Shown here in pieces: positions 35,501 to 42,612 of a stretch of 64,000 nt of DNA. The notes beneath the pieces are model-generated. The model saw only the letters and a program-made list of their open reading frames with translations. It did not search any database and was not told where the DNA came from. The position numbers and the translations under genes were made by a program. The stretch is from Kribbella soli (GTDB lineage Bacteria; Actinomycetota; Actinomycetes; Propionibacteriales; Kribbellaceae), in the NCBI RefSeq assembly GCF_004331345.1, contig NZ_SJJZ01000003.1, forward strand, positions 1,612,001-1,676,000. Reading direction: 5' to 3'. Numbering within the stretch: position 1 is the first letter of the stretch; every line of letters begins with the position of its first letter.

Positions 35501-36033
35501 GCTCCGTCCTTCGCCGCGGGTTCGGTGCCGCCCCGGTGCGGCAGGACGACATCCAGGTTTCCGCTCTCGCTCAGGGCTCGGTAAGCGAGACCGAGATCCG
35601 CCAGGAGCGCCGGCACAGCCGGTGCCTCGACGGCGATCGTGTGCACGGTCAGGACCAGCACATGGTCCTCGGGGCCGAGCCGGTACACCACCAGGCGGGC
35701 CAACGGCCCGGTAGCCAGGTCGAAGGCCGAGCAGGCGTCGTACGTCGCCTGCTCACACCAGTCGTCGCCTGCGTCGACCACACGAACAGGGATGGCCGGG
35801 CTGGTCCTCAGGCCGGCGGCCGGACGGCCGTCGACGTCGTGGAAGCCCACGGCAAGCTCCTCGTACCGGGCGGCCACATGGCCGGCCGCACGGTCGAGGA
35901 GATCGGTGTCGAGACGACCGGTCACGCGGATCGATCGACTGCGGTTCCAGATTCCAGCAACCCCGGTCAGCTGCTCAGCCAGCCAGACCGCAGACTGCCG
36001 GGGCCGGATCGGGACTGTCACAAGCTCGGCCAT
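32527..36033 (-). CDS. NRPS C(dead)-A-PCP(dead)-TE(dead): only A looks active
   Basis: A 1168-residue protein. The C domain (about 1 to 430) has H131-T-I-A-V-E-A where H-H-x-x-x-D-G is expected, so the catalytic His is Thr132. The A domain (about 445 to 935) is intact: YTSGSTGRPKGV, TYGPTETT, YRSGDLARW, NDRQVKIRGHRIEPGE, NGKIDR. Its pocket by hand alignment reads D-I-L-A-S-G-T-M-Y-K. The PCP-like region has GGDLPRAA, with Leu971 in place of the essential Ser. The last 145 residues align with a thioesterase (VLAIRDQL, PPVLVVDAPP), but the G-x-S-x-G is G-A-D-T-P and no catalytic His is visible. ATG 36033 is chosen because AGGAGG lies 7 bases before it. First gene of the left NRPS operon. Confidence 0.9.
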   Translation of the reverse strand: MAELVTVPIRPRQSAVWLAEQLTGVAGIWNRSRSIRVTGRLDTDLLDRAAGHVAARYEELAVGFHDVDGRPAAGLRTSPAIPVRVVDAGDDWCEQATYDACSAFDLATGPLARLVVYRLGPEDHVLVLTVHTIAVEAPAVPALLADLGLAYRALSESGNLDVVLPHRGGTEPAAKDGADVLSYWLQRLSGVPTVTNWPSDRSASEFGSGGAVRSVLPRELFAQIESLAAQLDVPWPTVLLTGLRVLLYRHTQQTDLLIGVPAEADLLACSPDTLLPARLDLVDDPAFRDAVLAEAAGHCADRARTGLSLSLLSRALRPESDLLSNSLVQVAFTVAAPVDNGTWGGLDAMPVQLPVRRSESELGVQVSVLDGSAEIEWTFSDSVLDTGTVEGFAARLTVLLADAVRDTTRAVSALELLTSADHRYLAEVEGRNTAIRRPKSMGEQIGVWVDSTPDAVAVRHNEAQQTYRELAAVSDAVAGNLAGLQLPPETPIGLLLPRAVELPAVIWGVLKAGHVCVPLDPEHPVDRIRYVLDDAGVSLVLTAAEGRLDLPEVKQLDVSELVVPQTDRVARPVVQPDALAYLLYTSGSTGRPKGVGVTHGGLANNLWATRELMRVGHGQRVLAVTTISFDIAMLELFLALVSGGETVIASREEARDGQALMAALDHWRPDIMQATPLTWQMLFLCGWTGAPQLTVSCGGDVVPPPLAARLTACTKSFWHTYGPTETTMYTACQPIETGDQPRILPIGRPLPRTWLRILDGSLRPVPPGAVGELCIGGAGVARGYTGRPGLTARQFVPDLDVPGARIYRSGDLARWRPDGRLELHGRNDRQVKIRGHRIEPGEIETVLASHADVELAAVAVTGQGDARRLVAYLQVRRGTQPARLRQEIKALAVDRLPAVMVPSAFGIVDPMPVQVNGKIDRAALSRMLPPRPDDAGSEAPDADEAWVLGAWSRVLDDDVQGGDFFAVGGDLPRAAQVRHLVRRELGLDLPLRTFVEAATATALAQRLRQARLAGAVPAPGTIRWLTDGSGQTPLVVVTSDEHGRGLAEKLAGNAQRRVGILDLAVDDPVAVLASGSTAVLVAVGADTPAVLAIRDQLTERTGLTPPVLVVDAPPRNPLGPGPIAYAAVEGPDEWMEQWRGATGEVLIARVPDDIDVPRRLAALAAAVE

Positions 36034-36155
36034 GGCCACACCTCCTGGAGCGGCATCGGATGAAATGATGTCGTGCGGCCGGCGGCCGCGAGGTGTCTAC
36101 CAGGGCCAGTCAATGTCCATCGGAAACATCTGGATCACCTTTCTCAGAGAGCCGT

Positions 36156-36179
36156 CGGACATTTTTGGAAGAATGTCCG
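36156..36179 (-). promoter_or_regulatory. Inverted repeat CGGACATT-N8-AATGTCCG in NRPS leader
   Basis: Perfect 8-base arms with an 8-base spacer, 123 to 146 bases before the NRPS start at 36033. A third half-site, AATGTCC, lies at 36112-36118. The same GGAC(A/T)TT word recurs at 39059 and 55579 in other cluster promoters. On the minus-strand RNA it could also form a hairpin. I infer the operator of a cluster regulator, with the adjacent LuxR-type protein first choice. Confidence 0.55.
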
Positions 36180-36193
36180 TGTCGATGGCAATT

Positions 36194-36199
36194 ACTCTA
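36194..36199 (-). promoter_or_regulatory. Possible -10 (TAGAGT) of the NRPS operon
   Basis: TAGAGT on the minus strand within an AT-rich patch. The predicted RNA start lies just before the inverted repeat at 36156-36179. No good -35 is visible 17 bases upstream, which would fit an activator-dependent promoter. A like TAGAGT lies before the minus-strand operon at 55545. Confidence 0.3.
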
Positions 36200-36315
36200 T
36201 GAAAGGGACCTGTAAACAGTCGTCAGCCTGATCGCTGATCTTTCTGTCATTGATTTTGCTGAGCTTTTGTCAACGAGCCGCCGACGCCGTGTCAACAGAG
36301 TGCGTACGGCAGTCG

Positions 36316-36993
36316 TCAGGCAGCCACGCCGAGCCGGAACTGGTAGCCCAGGATGACCGCCTCGGTCCGGCTCTGCAGACCGAGTTTCGTCTGGATCCGG
36401 TAGACGTGGGTGCGGACGGTGGCCTCGGAGATCACCAGTGCGGCGGCGATACCGGCGTTGGTCCGGCCGGCCCCCAACTGCTTCAGCACCTCTTGCTCCC
36501 GGTCGGTCAGCAAGAGCTTGGCGTGCAGCAACGGCGTCCGATCGACCGGCAGCTGGGCGGCCAGCCAGTCCAGCAGCGGCCCGGCCATCAGCGGCGACAG
36601 GAACACACCGCCGCCCGCCACCGACCGCACCGCCAGCGCGAGTTCGGTGTCGACCGCCGCATCGCTGACGATTCCACGGCAACCCTGCCGGATCGCACCC
36701 AGCACGACATGGTGCGGCACCGGCCCGGCGATCGCGACCACCGGGTGCGACGCATCGGCGCTGGCCGGCCGGCAGAACTCCTCGAGGACGGACGGCCCAC
36801 CGGTGACCACGGTCATGTCGGCCGGACCTCGATCGGCCGGACCGCCGCTCGTTCGGTCGGCGACAACTTCGATCCCCTGTTCGGACCGCAGCAGGGTGGT
36901 GATCGCACCGGCGATCAGCGCATGCTCGGCGGCGACCGCAACCTTGATGGGCCGGGGCGGGCTCGAATCATTGTAGCGAGTACTGCCGAACAT
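36316..36993 (-). CDS. LuxR/NarL-type regulator with degenerate receiver
   Basis: A 225-residue cluster regulator. The C-terminal HTH is intact: LLTDREQEVLKQLGAGRTNA, then VISEATVRTHVYRIQTKLGL. The receiver-like N-terminus keeps the fold (IKVAVAAEHALIAGAITTLL, GAIRQGCRGIVSDAAVDTELA), but the acidic pair is replaced by Ala-Glu and the phospho-Asp region reads ADMTVVTGG, with no Asp. It is therefore probably not phosphorylated and may sense a ligand. ATG 36993 is chosen, with AAGGGGG 5 bases upstream. It lies between two divergently organised NRPS blocks and is the best candidate for binding the GGACATT sites. Confidence 0.88.
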   Translation of the reverse strand: MFGSTRYNDSSPPRPIKVAVAAEHALIAGAITTLLRSEQGIEVVADRTSGGPADRGPADMTVVTGGPSVLEEFCRPASADASHPVVAIAGPVPHHVVLGAIRQGCRGIVSDAAVDTELALAVRSVAGGGVFLSPLMAGPLLDWLAAQLPVDRTPLLHAKLLLTDREQEVLKQLGAGRTNAGIAAALVISEATVRTHVYRIQTKLGLQSRTEAVILGYQFRLGVAA

Positions 36994-37027
36994 TGTTCCC
37001 CCTTGCTCCGAAAACACGTCGGAAAAC

Positions 37028-37046
37028 GTTCTTGCCTCACAAGAAC
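37028..37046 (-). promoter_or_regulatory. Hairpin GTTCTTG-N5-CAAGAAC followed by T-rich run
   Basis: A perfect 7-base inverted repeat between the C-domain gene and the LuxR-type gene. On the minus strand it is followed by GTTTTCC, so it could be a weak intrinsic terminator. It lies 35 bases before the LuxR start, so it could also be an autoregulatory operator or leader hairpin. Confidence 0.4.
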
Positions 37047-37109
37047 TACCGCTGAACAACATTTATCTGATCAGCTATTTACCACTGTTATAGCTCGGAG
37101 AGTGTGCCC

Positions 37110-37133
37110 GCGTTCGTAGCAGGCTACGAGCGC
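37110..37133 (-). terminator. Strong hairpin right after the C-domain stop
   Basis: Arms GCGTTCGTAGC and GCTACGAGCGC pair except for one mismatch, with a 2-base centre. It begins 3 bases after the TAG of the gene at 37137-39014. No U-run follows, so it is either a non-canonical terminator or a 3'-end stabiliser. Confidence 0.45.
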
Positions 37134-37136
37134 ATG

Positions 37137-39014
37137 CTATTCAACACAAGTGTCATATGCTGCAACCTCACGGACCGTGACCGGTCGTGCGGGAATTGTC
37201 CACGTCTCGGTGGGGCCGGCCGCTGCCCGGCGGATCAGGAACACCGGAGCCGCGGACCCGCGCTCCGCACCGTCGAGAAGCCGGACGGTCGCACCGGCCA
37301 GCAGGGCCAGGCGGACCGCCGCAAGACGCTCCGGGCCGGGCTCGGCGTGGTCGAGTAGATCGACGGCCAACTCGTCACCCGGTCGCAGACTCAGCGCCTC
37401 CGCGATCACCTCGCCGACGTCTCCAGCCGATCCCAGACACTGGCGCACGATCGTCGGCCAGCCGTCCGCAGCGCTCCCGGCCTCGAGGCAGTCGAGCAGC
37501 CCTTCATAGGTCAGCTCACCGTCGCGGCATCGGATCGCCACCGCGTCCGGATGCCGTCGGCACGCCTCCCGCACGGACTGGTCGATCGACGAGTCCTCCG
37601 GATGCGGAGACGACACCGGTACCTCGGGAGAACGCGCGAACGCCCGCAGGATCTCGGCGTACTCCTCGATCAGGCCTTCGACATGCTCGAGGTCGAAGAG
37701 TTCGGTGCTGTACTCCACCCCCACGTCGGCATGCTCCCCGAAAGTGACGCCCCAGGCCATGTCGAAGCGCGCGGTGCCGTGGTGCATCTGCAAGGGCTCG
37801 ACCTGCAGGCCGGCCAGGGGCGGCCCGGCCTGGTCTCCGCCGACCGCGAAGGAGACCTGGAAAAGCGGTGAACGACCGCTGTCCCGATCCGGCGCGACCA
37901 CCCGCACCACTTCCTCGAAGCCGAGGTCGCCGTGGGCCAGGGTCTCGGTGATGCAGCGCGTGGCCTGGTCGACCAGCTCGGCGAAGGTCGGGCGGTCGGC
38001 GAACCGGCCGCGCAGCGCGACCACGTTGACGAAGTAGCCGATCGAGTTCGCGACGGCCGCATGGTTCCGGCCGGCCGTCGACGAACCGACGATGACGTCC
38101 TGCCCGCCGGTACGCCGGTGCAGCAACACCCAGAAGGCCGCGAGGCAGACCACGAAGACCGTCGTACGCCGCTGCCTGGACAGCTCCCGGACCGCGGCGC
38201 ACACGTCGGCCGGGATCCGGCCGACCGCCACCGCACCCGCCGCGGTCGGTTTGGCCGGCCGGGGCCGATCGGTCGGCAGCTCCGCGGTCTCGGCGCCGCC
38301 GAGCTCGGTCCGCCAGAAGTCCTGGAGCACGCGCAGCCGCTCGTCGGAGAGCCGGCCCACATGCCATCTCGCGTAGTCGGAGTACCGGACCGGAAGGCTC
38401 GGCAGATTGGCAGGCCCCCGGCCGCATTCCTCGGCATAGAAGGCCGCGAGGTCACGGTCGAAGACGCCGAACGACAGTCCGTCGAAGATCGCGTGGTGAA
38501 CGACGAAGACGAACAGGTGCTCGTCGGGCGCGAGCCGGTAAAGAGCCGCACGCCACAACGGCGCCCGATCCAGAGGCAACACCGTTCTGCCGTAGACCCG
38601 GTCAGCCTCGGACAGGACGTCGCTGGTGGACCTGCCTGCCGCGTCGTGCACAGGCAGCTCGACCAGGATCTGCGGCAGGACCAGCTGAACGGGACCGCTG
38701 TCGCGCTCCAGCAGGAGACTGCGCAGTGCCTCGTGGCGCTCGACTACCCGGACCAGGGCTCGGCGCAGCGCCTCGACGTCGAGCGGACCGCGCAGGCGCA
38801 GGTACTGCGGCAGGTTGTACGTCGGTGTCCCCGGATTCAACTGCTCGACGAACCACAGGCTGCGCTGGGCCGCGGTCAGCGGCGCCTCGACCTGGGACGC
38901 GTCCGTCCGCGGAATGTCAGTGTCGTGGCCGGAGCCGCCGGCCCGCAATCTCGCCAGCAGAGCGGCGCGGCGACTGGGCGGCAAGGCGGCCAGCTCTTCG
39001 GTCAACTGCGTCAT
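37137..39014 (-). CDS. NRPS C domain with truncated A-domain stub
   Basis: A 625-residue protein. A helical leader (ELAALPPSRRAALLARLR) and a full C domain come first, with H173-H174-A-I-F-D178-G179 intact and IGYFVNVVALRG later. After residue about 480 an A domain begins (IDQSVREACRRHPDAVAIRC, GELTYEGLLDCLEA), then becomes unrecognisable and stops before the A3 loop, so no adenylation is possible. The C domain should be usable with trans-loaded carriers. It is divergent from the TE-A-PCP gene and shares with it the promoter at 39041-39076. A strong hairpin follows its stop. Confidence 0.9.
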   Translation of the reverse strand: MTQLTEELAALPPSRRAALLARLRAGGSGHDTDIPRTDASQVEAPLTAAQRSLWFVEQLNPGTPTYNLPQYLRLRGPLDVEALRRALVRVVERHEALRSLLLERDSGPVQLVLPQILVELPVHDAAGRSTSDVLSEADRVYGRTVLPLDRAPLWRAALYRLAPDEHLFVFVVHHAIFDGLSFGVFDRDLAAFYAEECGRGPANLPSLPVRYSDYARWHVGRLSDERLRVLQDFWRTELGGAETAELPTDRPRPAKPTAAGAVAVGRIPADVCAAVRELSRQRRTTVFVVCLAAFWVLLHRRTGGQDVIVGSSTAGRNHAAVANSIGYFVNVVALRGRFADRPTFAELVDQATRCITETLAHGDLGFEEVVRVVAPDRDSGRSPLFQVSFAVGGDQAGPPLAGLQVEPLQMHHGTARFDMAWGVTFGEHADVGVEYSTELFDLEHVEGLIEEYAEILRAFARSPEVPVSSPHPEDSSIDQSVREACRRHPDAVAIRCRDGELTYEGLLDCLEAGSAADGWPTIVRQCLGSAGDVGEVIAEALSLRPGDELAVDLLDHAEPGPERLAAVRLALLAGATVRLLDGAERGSAAPVFLIRRAAAGPTETWTIPARPVTVREVAAYDTCVE

Positions 39015-39040
39015 CCGTCGACCTCCCCCAACAAGGATGT

Positions 39041-39076
39041 ATGACTATAATCAATGTCGGACTTTACTATAGTCAT
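39041..39076. promoter_or_regulatory. Divergent promoter with inverted TATAGTCAT boxes
   Basis: ATGACTATA at 39041-39049 and TATAGTCAT at 39068-39076 are perfect inverted copies, so each strand carries a TATAGT -10-like box reading outward. On the plus strand it is preceded by GGACTTTAC (39059-39067); on the minus strand by GACATTGAT. No consensus -35 boxes are present. The plus-strand element GGACTTTACTATAGT differs by one base from that at 55579-55593. Confidence 0.55.
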
Positions 39077-39139
39077 CACGTCAACCCCCGGTCGGTTGTG
39101 TGCCGAGCCGATCCGTCGAGCGGTCCTCTGGAGCCCACC

Positions 39140-42034
39140 ATGGAATCGAACGCGACTGACAGCACCCCGCGCGCGACGACCCTGTCCGACCGCAAGCAGC
39201 AACTGCTCGCCGAGCTCCGCCGGCGGCGCGAGCAACGGCCTGGAAGGCCGGCCAGGTTGCACCGGCTCCGGCCCGGGGACGGGCCGCCGGTGGTGCTCGT
39301 CCATCCCGTCGGTGGCCAGGTGTTCAGTTATGTCGAGTTGGTCGGCAGCCTGCAGTCAGGCCGTCCGGCGTACGCGCTCGAGGCCGACGACGGCCTGAGC
39401 GGCGAAACCGGGCTGTCATTGGAAGACCTGGCAGCGAGCTACTGGCGCCGTCTGGAGGCGGCCGGTGTGAGTCCGGGTGTGCTGGCCGGATGGTCGTTCG
39501 GCGGTGTGCTGGCCTACGAGATGGTCCGGCAGGGACCGCGAGTTCCTCTCGTCCTGATCGACTCGATGCCACGGCCGGCGATGTACGACGGGATGACGCG
39601 CACCGAAGCGCAGTACCTCGAAGGCTTCTTCCACGACCTGTTGCGCTCGGCCGGGGACCCGACCGACGTCGCGAGTCTTCCGTCCGAGACCTGGGGATAT
39701 CCCGCCGACGTGGCGATCGCGATGGCGGAGGCCGCTTTGACGGCTCGCGGAAGTCGCCTCGACCAGACCGCTGCCGAACTGCTGCAGCGCTACCGAGTTC
39801 ACCGCAACGCGACCTGGGCGCTCGACAGCTACAACCCTGAGCCCGCCGATCTTCCACTGCACCTGATCCGGGCGGCGCGCTGGGACGGGCCGAACGCGAC
39901 CGACGCCTGGCGAGCTCTGGTCGGCGCGGACAACCTGGTGTCGGTCGACGTGGACGCCGACCACTACGGAATCCTGCGCAACCCGGCTGTCGACACGGTC
40001 CGCACCGTCATCGACAGCGTCGCCGAAGGCCACAGTCTCCCCGGACAGCTGATCGCGCCGGTCGACCTCCTGGCCGCCCCGGTCCTGGATCCCCCCGAGG
40101 TCACGCTCGTCGTGCGGCAGCTGGGGACAGGCGGAGTAGCGGGACGACTCGACTTCGACCGCGACCGGTGCGACGAGGCAGCCGCCCGGGCGTTGATCGA
40201 GGAGTTCCTGGCGAGCACGCAGACCAGTGAGCCCGAGCCGCTCCCGCACACCCTGGTCGGAACAGTCGCCGCCGAGCATCCCGAAGCCATCGCGCTGCGC
40301 TGGACCGGCGGTGAACTGAGCTACCGCGAGTTGGTGACGGCTGCCGACGCCCTCGCCGGCCGACTGAGCGGCACGGAGCGGGTCGCCGTGTGCCATCGAC
40401 GTACCAAGGACCTGTACGTCGCCATCCTGGCGGTGCTTCGGTCCGGGGCGGCGTACGTGCCGATCGATCCCGGGCACCCGGAAGACCGCCGGAACTTCAT
40501 CCTCGCCGACAGCGGCGCGCAGGTGCTGCTGTGCGACACGGCCGCTCCCGAGCAGTGGGACCTGCCGGAAGACTGCCGGCTCGAGTCGATCACCGCTGAA
40601 CCCGGTCCGAGCCCCGACCAGCCACGTACGGCGACCGCCACCGACCTGGCCTACGTCATGTACACGTCGGGTTCGACCGGACAGCCGAAAGGCGTGGCGA
40701 TGCCGCACGGCCCGCTCGCCAACCTGCTGCGCTGGCAGCGGGCACGCTCGGCCTGCGGCGTCGGCGACCGCACTCTGCAGTTCTCCGCGGTCACCTTCGA
40801 TGCCTCGTTCCAGGAGATCTTCGCGACCTGGACGACCGGCGGCACCCTGGTGCTGGCGGCCGAGGAGGTCCGGCAGGATCCGCGCCTGCTGCTGACCCAT
40901 CTCGAGGAGCAGCGGATCAATCGGCTGTTCCTGCCATTCGTCGGCCTGCGCCTGATCGCCGACGCCACCGCGCACACCGGCCGTCCGCCGTCGCACCTCC
41001 GCGAGGTCATCACGGCCGGCGAGCAGTTGCGGATGACTCCCACTGTCCGGGCGTTCTTCCGCGCGACCGGCGCGACGCTCGACAACCAGTACGGTCCGAC
41101 CGAGAGCCACGTGGTGACCGCGGAGCTGCTCGACGGAGACCCCGCCGGCTGGGACGAGCTGCCGCTGATCGGAGCCGCGATCGACGGCGCTGTGGTGGAG
41201 GTCTGCGATCCGTCGGGACGACCGGTCCCCGACGGCGAGACCGGTGAGATCTGCCTGTCCGGCCCGGTTCTGGCCGACGGTTACATCGGTCGCCCAGAGC
41301 TCACCGAGGCGGCATTCGTACGCCGGCCGGACGGTCGCCGGACGTACCGCACCGGCGATATCGGCCGGATGCACGACGACGGCCGCATCGAGTACCTCGG
41401 CCGGGCCGACAACCAGGTCAAGATCAGCGGCTGCCGGGTCGAACCGGCCGAAGTCGAGTGCGCGCTGTGCGCCGTCGACTCGGTCGCGGATGCTGTGGTG
41501 CTGCCGCGGCGTGACAGCACCGGTCAGACTTTCCTCGTGGGTTACCTGGTGGGCGACCCCGGCTGCGAGCTCGATGTCCGGACCGTGCGTGCGCAACTGT
41601 CCGCCGCGGTCCCTCCGCATCTCGTGCCGCAGCATCTGCTGGCCCTGCCCGCCTTCCCGCTCGGGAGCACCGGCAAGGTCGATCGGCTCGCGCTCGCGGC
41701 GATGCCGGTGGAGCAGTCCGCCGCGACCGACTCTCCGGACACCGATGACGAGGAGGCCGCAGCCGCCATCGCCCTGCTGTGGCAGGAGCTCCTGAGCCGC
41801 TCCCCCGAGCCGCACGACAGCTTCTTCGAGCTCGGCGGCAACTCGCTCAGTCTGGCGCTGCTGGCGATGCGGCTGGAGCAACGGTTCGGCGTGCCGGTTC
41901 AGCTTCCGGACCTCTTCACCCACAACACGCTCGAGGCCCAGGTCGCCCTGATGGAGCGGCTTTTCGTCGCCGAGCTGGCACGATTCTCCGATGAGCAGAC
42001 CAGCCGTACGCTGACCGAGATCCTCGAGCCCTGA
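39140..42034 (+). CDS. NRPS with N-terminal thioesterase: TE-(C relic)-A-PCP
   Basis: A 964-residue protein. Residues about 48 to 295 form a type I thioesterase with LVHPVGGQVFSY, nucleophile Ser119 in AGWSFGGVLAYEM and His275 in DADHYGIL. Residues about 318 to 358 (VTLVVRQLGTGGVAGRLDFD...ALIEEFLAS) look like the last strand and helix of a C domain whose body is gone. The A domain follows with YTSGSTGQPKGV, FDASFQEIF, QYGPTESH, YRTGDIG, ADNQVKISGCRVEP and STGKVDR. The PCP Ser is in FFELGGNSLSL. The pocket by hand alignment reads D-A-Q-F-I-A-Q-V-V-K, near the known Pro code D-V-Q-F/L-I-A-H-V-V-K. ATG 39140 has CTGGAG upstream. The TE may edit or release in trans. Confidence 0.9.
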   Translation: MESNATDSTPRATTLSDRKQQLLAELRRRREQRPGRPARLHRLRPGDGPPVVLVHPVGGQVFSYVELVGSLQSGRPAYALEADDGLSGETGLSLEDLAASYWRRLEAAGVSPGVLAGWSFGGVLAYEMVRQGPRVPLVLIDSMPRPAMYDGMTRTEAQYLEGFFHDLLRSAGDPTDVASLPSETWGYPADVAIAMAEAALTARGSRLDQTAAELLQRYRVHRNATWALDSYNPEPADLPLHLIRAARWDGPNATDAWRALVGADNLVSVDVDADHYGILRNPAVDTVRTVIDSVAEGHSLPGQLIAPVDLLAAPVLDPPEVTLVVRQLGTGGVAGRLDFDRDRCDEAAARALIEEFLASTQTSEPEPLPHTLVGTVAAEHPEAIALRWTGGELSYRELVTAADALAGRLSGTERVAVCHRRTKDLYVAILAVLRSGAAYVPIDPGHPEDRRNFILADSGAQVLLCDTAAPEQWDLPEDCRLESITAEPGPSPDQPRTATATDLAYVMYTSGSTGQPKGVAMPHGPLANLLRWQRARSACGVGDRTLQFSAVTFDASFQEIFATWTTGGTLVLAAEEVRQDPRLLLTHLEEQRINRLFLPFVGLRLIADATAHTGRPPSHLREVITAGEQLRMTPTVRAFFRATGATLDNQYGPTESHVVTAELLDGDPAGWDELPLIGAAIDGAVVEVCDPSGRPVPDGETGEICLSGPVLADGYIGRPELTEAAFVRRPDGRRTYRTGDIGRMHDDGRIEYLGRADNQVKISGCRVEPAEVECALCAVDSVADAVVLPRRDSTGQTFLVGYLVGDPGCELDVRTVRAQLSAAVPPHLVPQHLLALPAFPLGSTGKVDRLALAAMPVEQSAATDSPDTDDEEAAAAIALLWQELLSRSPEPHDSFFELGGNSLSLALLAMRLEQRFGVPVQLPDLFTHNTLEAQVALMERLFVAELARFSDEQTSRTLTEILEP

Positions 42035-42045
42035 ATCGGAGCCGC

Positions 42046-42612
42046 ATGACCATCGAAGTTCACCCCGTCGACACGTCCCGGTGGGCCGACCTGGAGCAGC
42101 TGTTCGGCGGCTCCGGCGGGTACGACGGATGCTGGTGCATGTTCTGGCGCCTGCCGAACAAGGAGCTGAACGCGAACGGCCCCGAGGACAATCGGCAGGC
42201 GCTCCACGACCTCGTCCACACCGATGCACAGGTCGGGCTGATCGCGTACGCCGACGGCACACCGGCAGGCTGGTGCTCGACCGGTCCACGCCCCGGGTAC
42301 GCGCGGATCGAGCGCACCAAGGCGCTGCGACCGGACGATCCCGCCGACCCGCAGGTCTGGGCGGTTCCGTGCTTCTTCGTCAGCAAGGAGCACCGCGGGC
42401 AAGGCGTCGCACGGGCTCTGCTCGAGGCCGCCGTCGACCGTGCCGCCGACGCCGGTGCGACGATGCTCGAGGGCTACCCGGTGGCGAACCCGAAGGGCGC
42501 CGGAGCGGCTTTGTCCACCGGGACGGTCGACCTGTTCTCGGCGGCCGGCTTCACCGTCGGCGGCGATCAGCCGGCCTCGGGCCGCCGGGTCGTGACCCGG
42601 CGCGCCCTCTGA
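42046..42612 (+). CDS. GNAT N-acetyltransferase (copy 2)
   Basis: A 188-residue paralogue of the gene at 27018. It shares GCWCMFWRLPNKE, AYADGTPAGWCS, VPCFFVSKEHRGQGVARALL with the acetyl-CoA loop R-G-Q-G-V-A, EGYPV, TGTVDLFSAAGF and SGRRVV. Its acetyl-CoA loop is more canonical than that of copy 1. It lies 11 bases after the TE-A-PCP gene behind GGAG, so the two are co-transcribed. Candidate roles are acetylation of the peptide amine or self-protection. Its TGA and the convergent TGA of the next gene together form TGATCA at 42610-42615. Confidence 0.88.
   Translation: MTIEVHPVDTSRWADLEQLFGGSGGYDGCWCMFWRLPNKELNANGPEDNRQALHDLVHTDAQVGLIAYADGTPAGWCSTGPRPGYARIERTKALRPDDPADPQVWAVPCFFVSKEHRGQGVARALLEAAVDRAADAGATMLEGYPVANPKGAGAALSTGTVDLFSAAGFTVGGDQPASGRRVVTRRAL

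Noticed and set aside
32527..36033. Treating the C-A-PCP-TE protein as a normal terminal module
   Set aside because: The C His, PCP Ser and TE nucleophile are all absent by eye, so it cannot condense, carry or release on its own.
36156..36179. Reading the CGGACATT inverted repeat as an intrinsic terminator
   Set aside because: It lies in the leader before the NRPS start, has no U-run, and its half-site recurs in other promoters, so an operator is more likely.
38726..39139. N-terminal extension of the TE-A-PCP protein to 38726
   Set aside because: It is antisense to the C-domain start, lacks a ribosome site, and would cover the divergent promoter; ATG 39140 has CTGGAG at the right distance.
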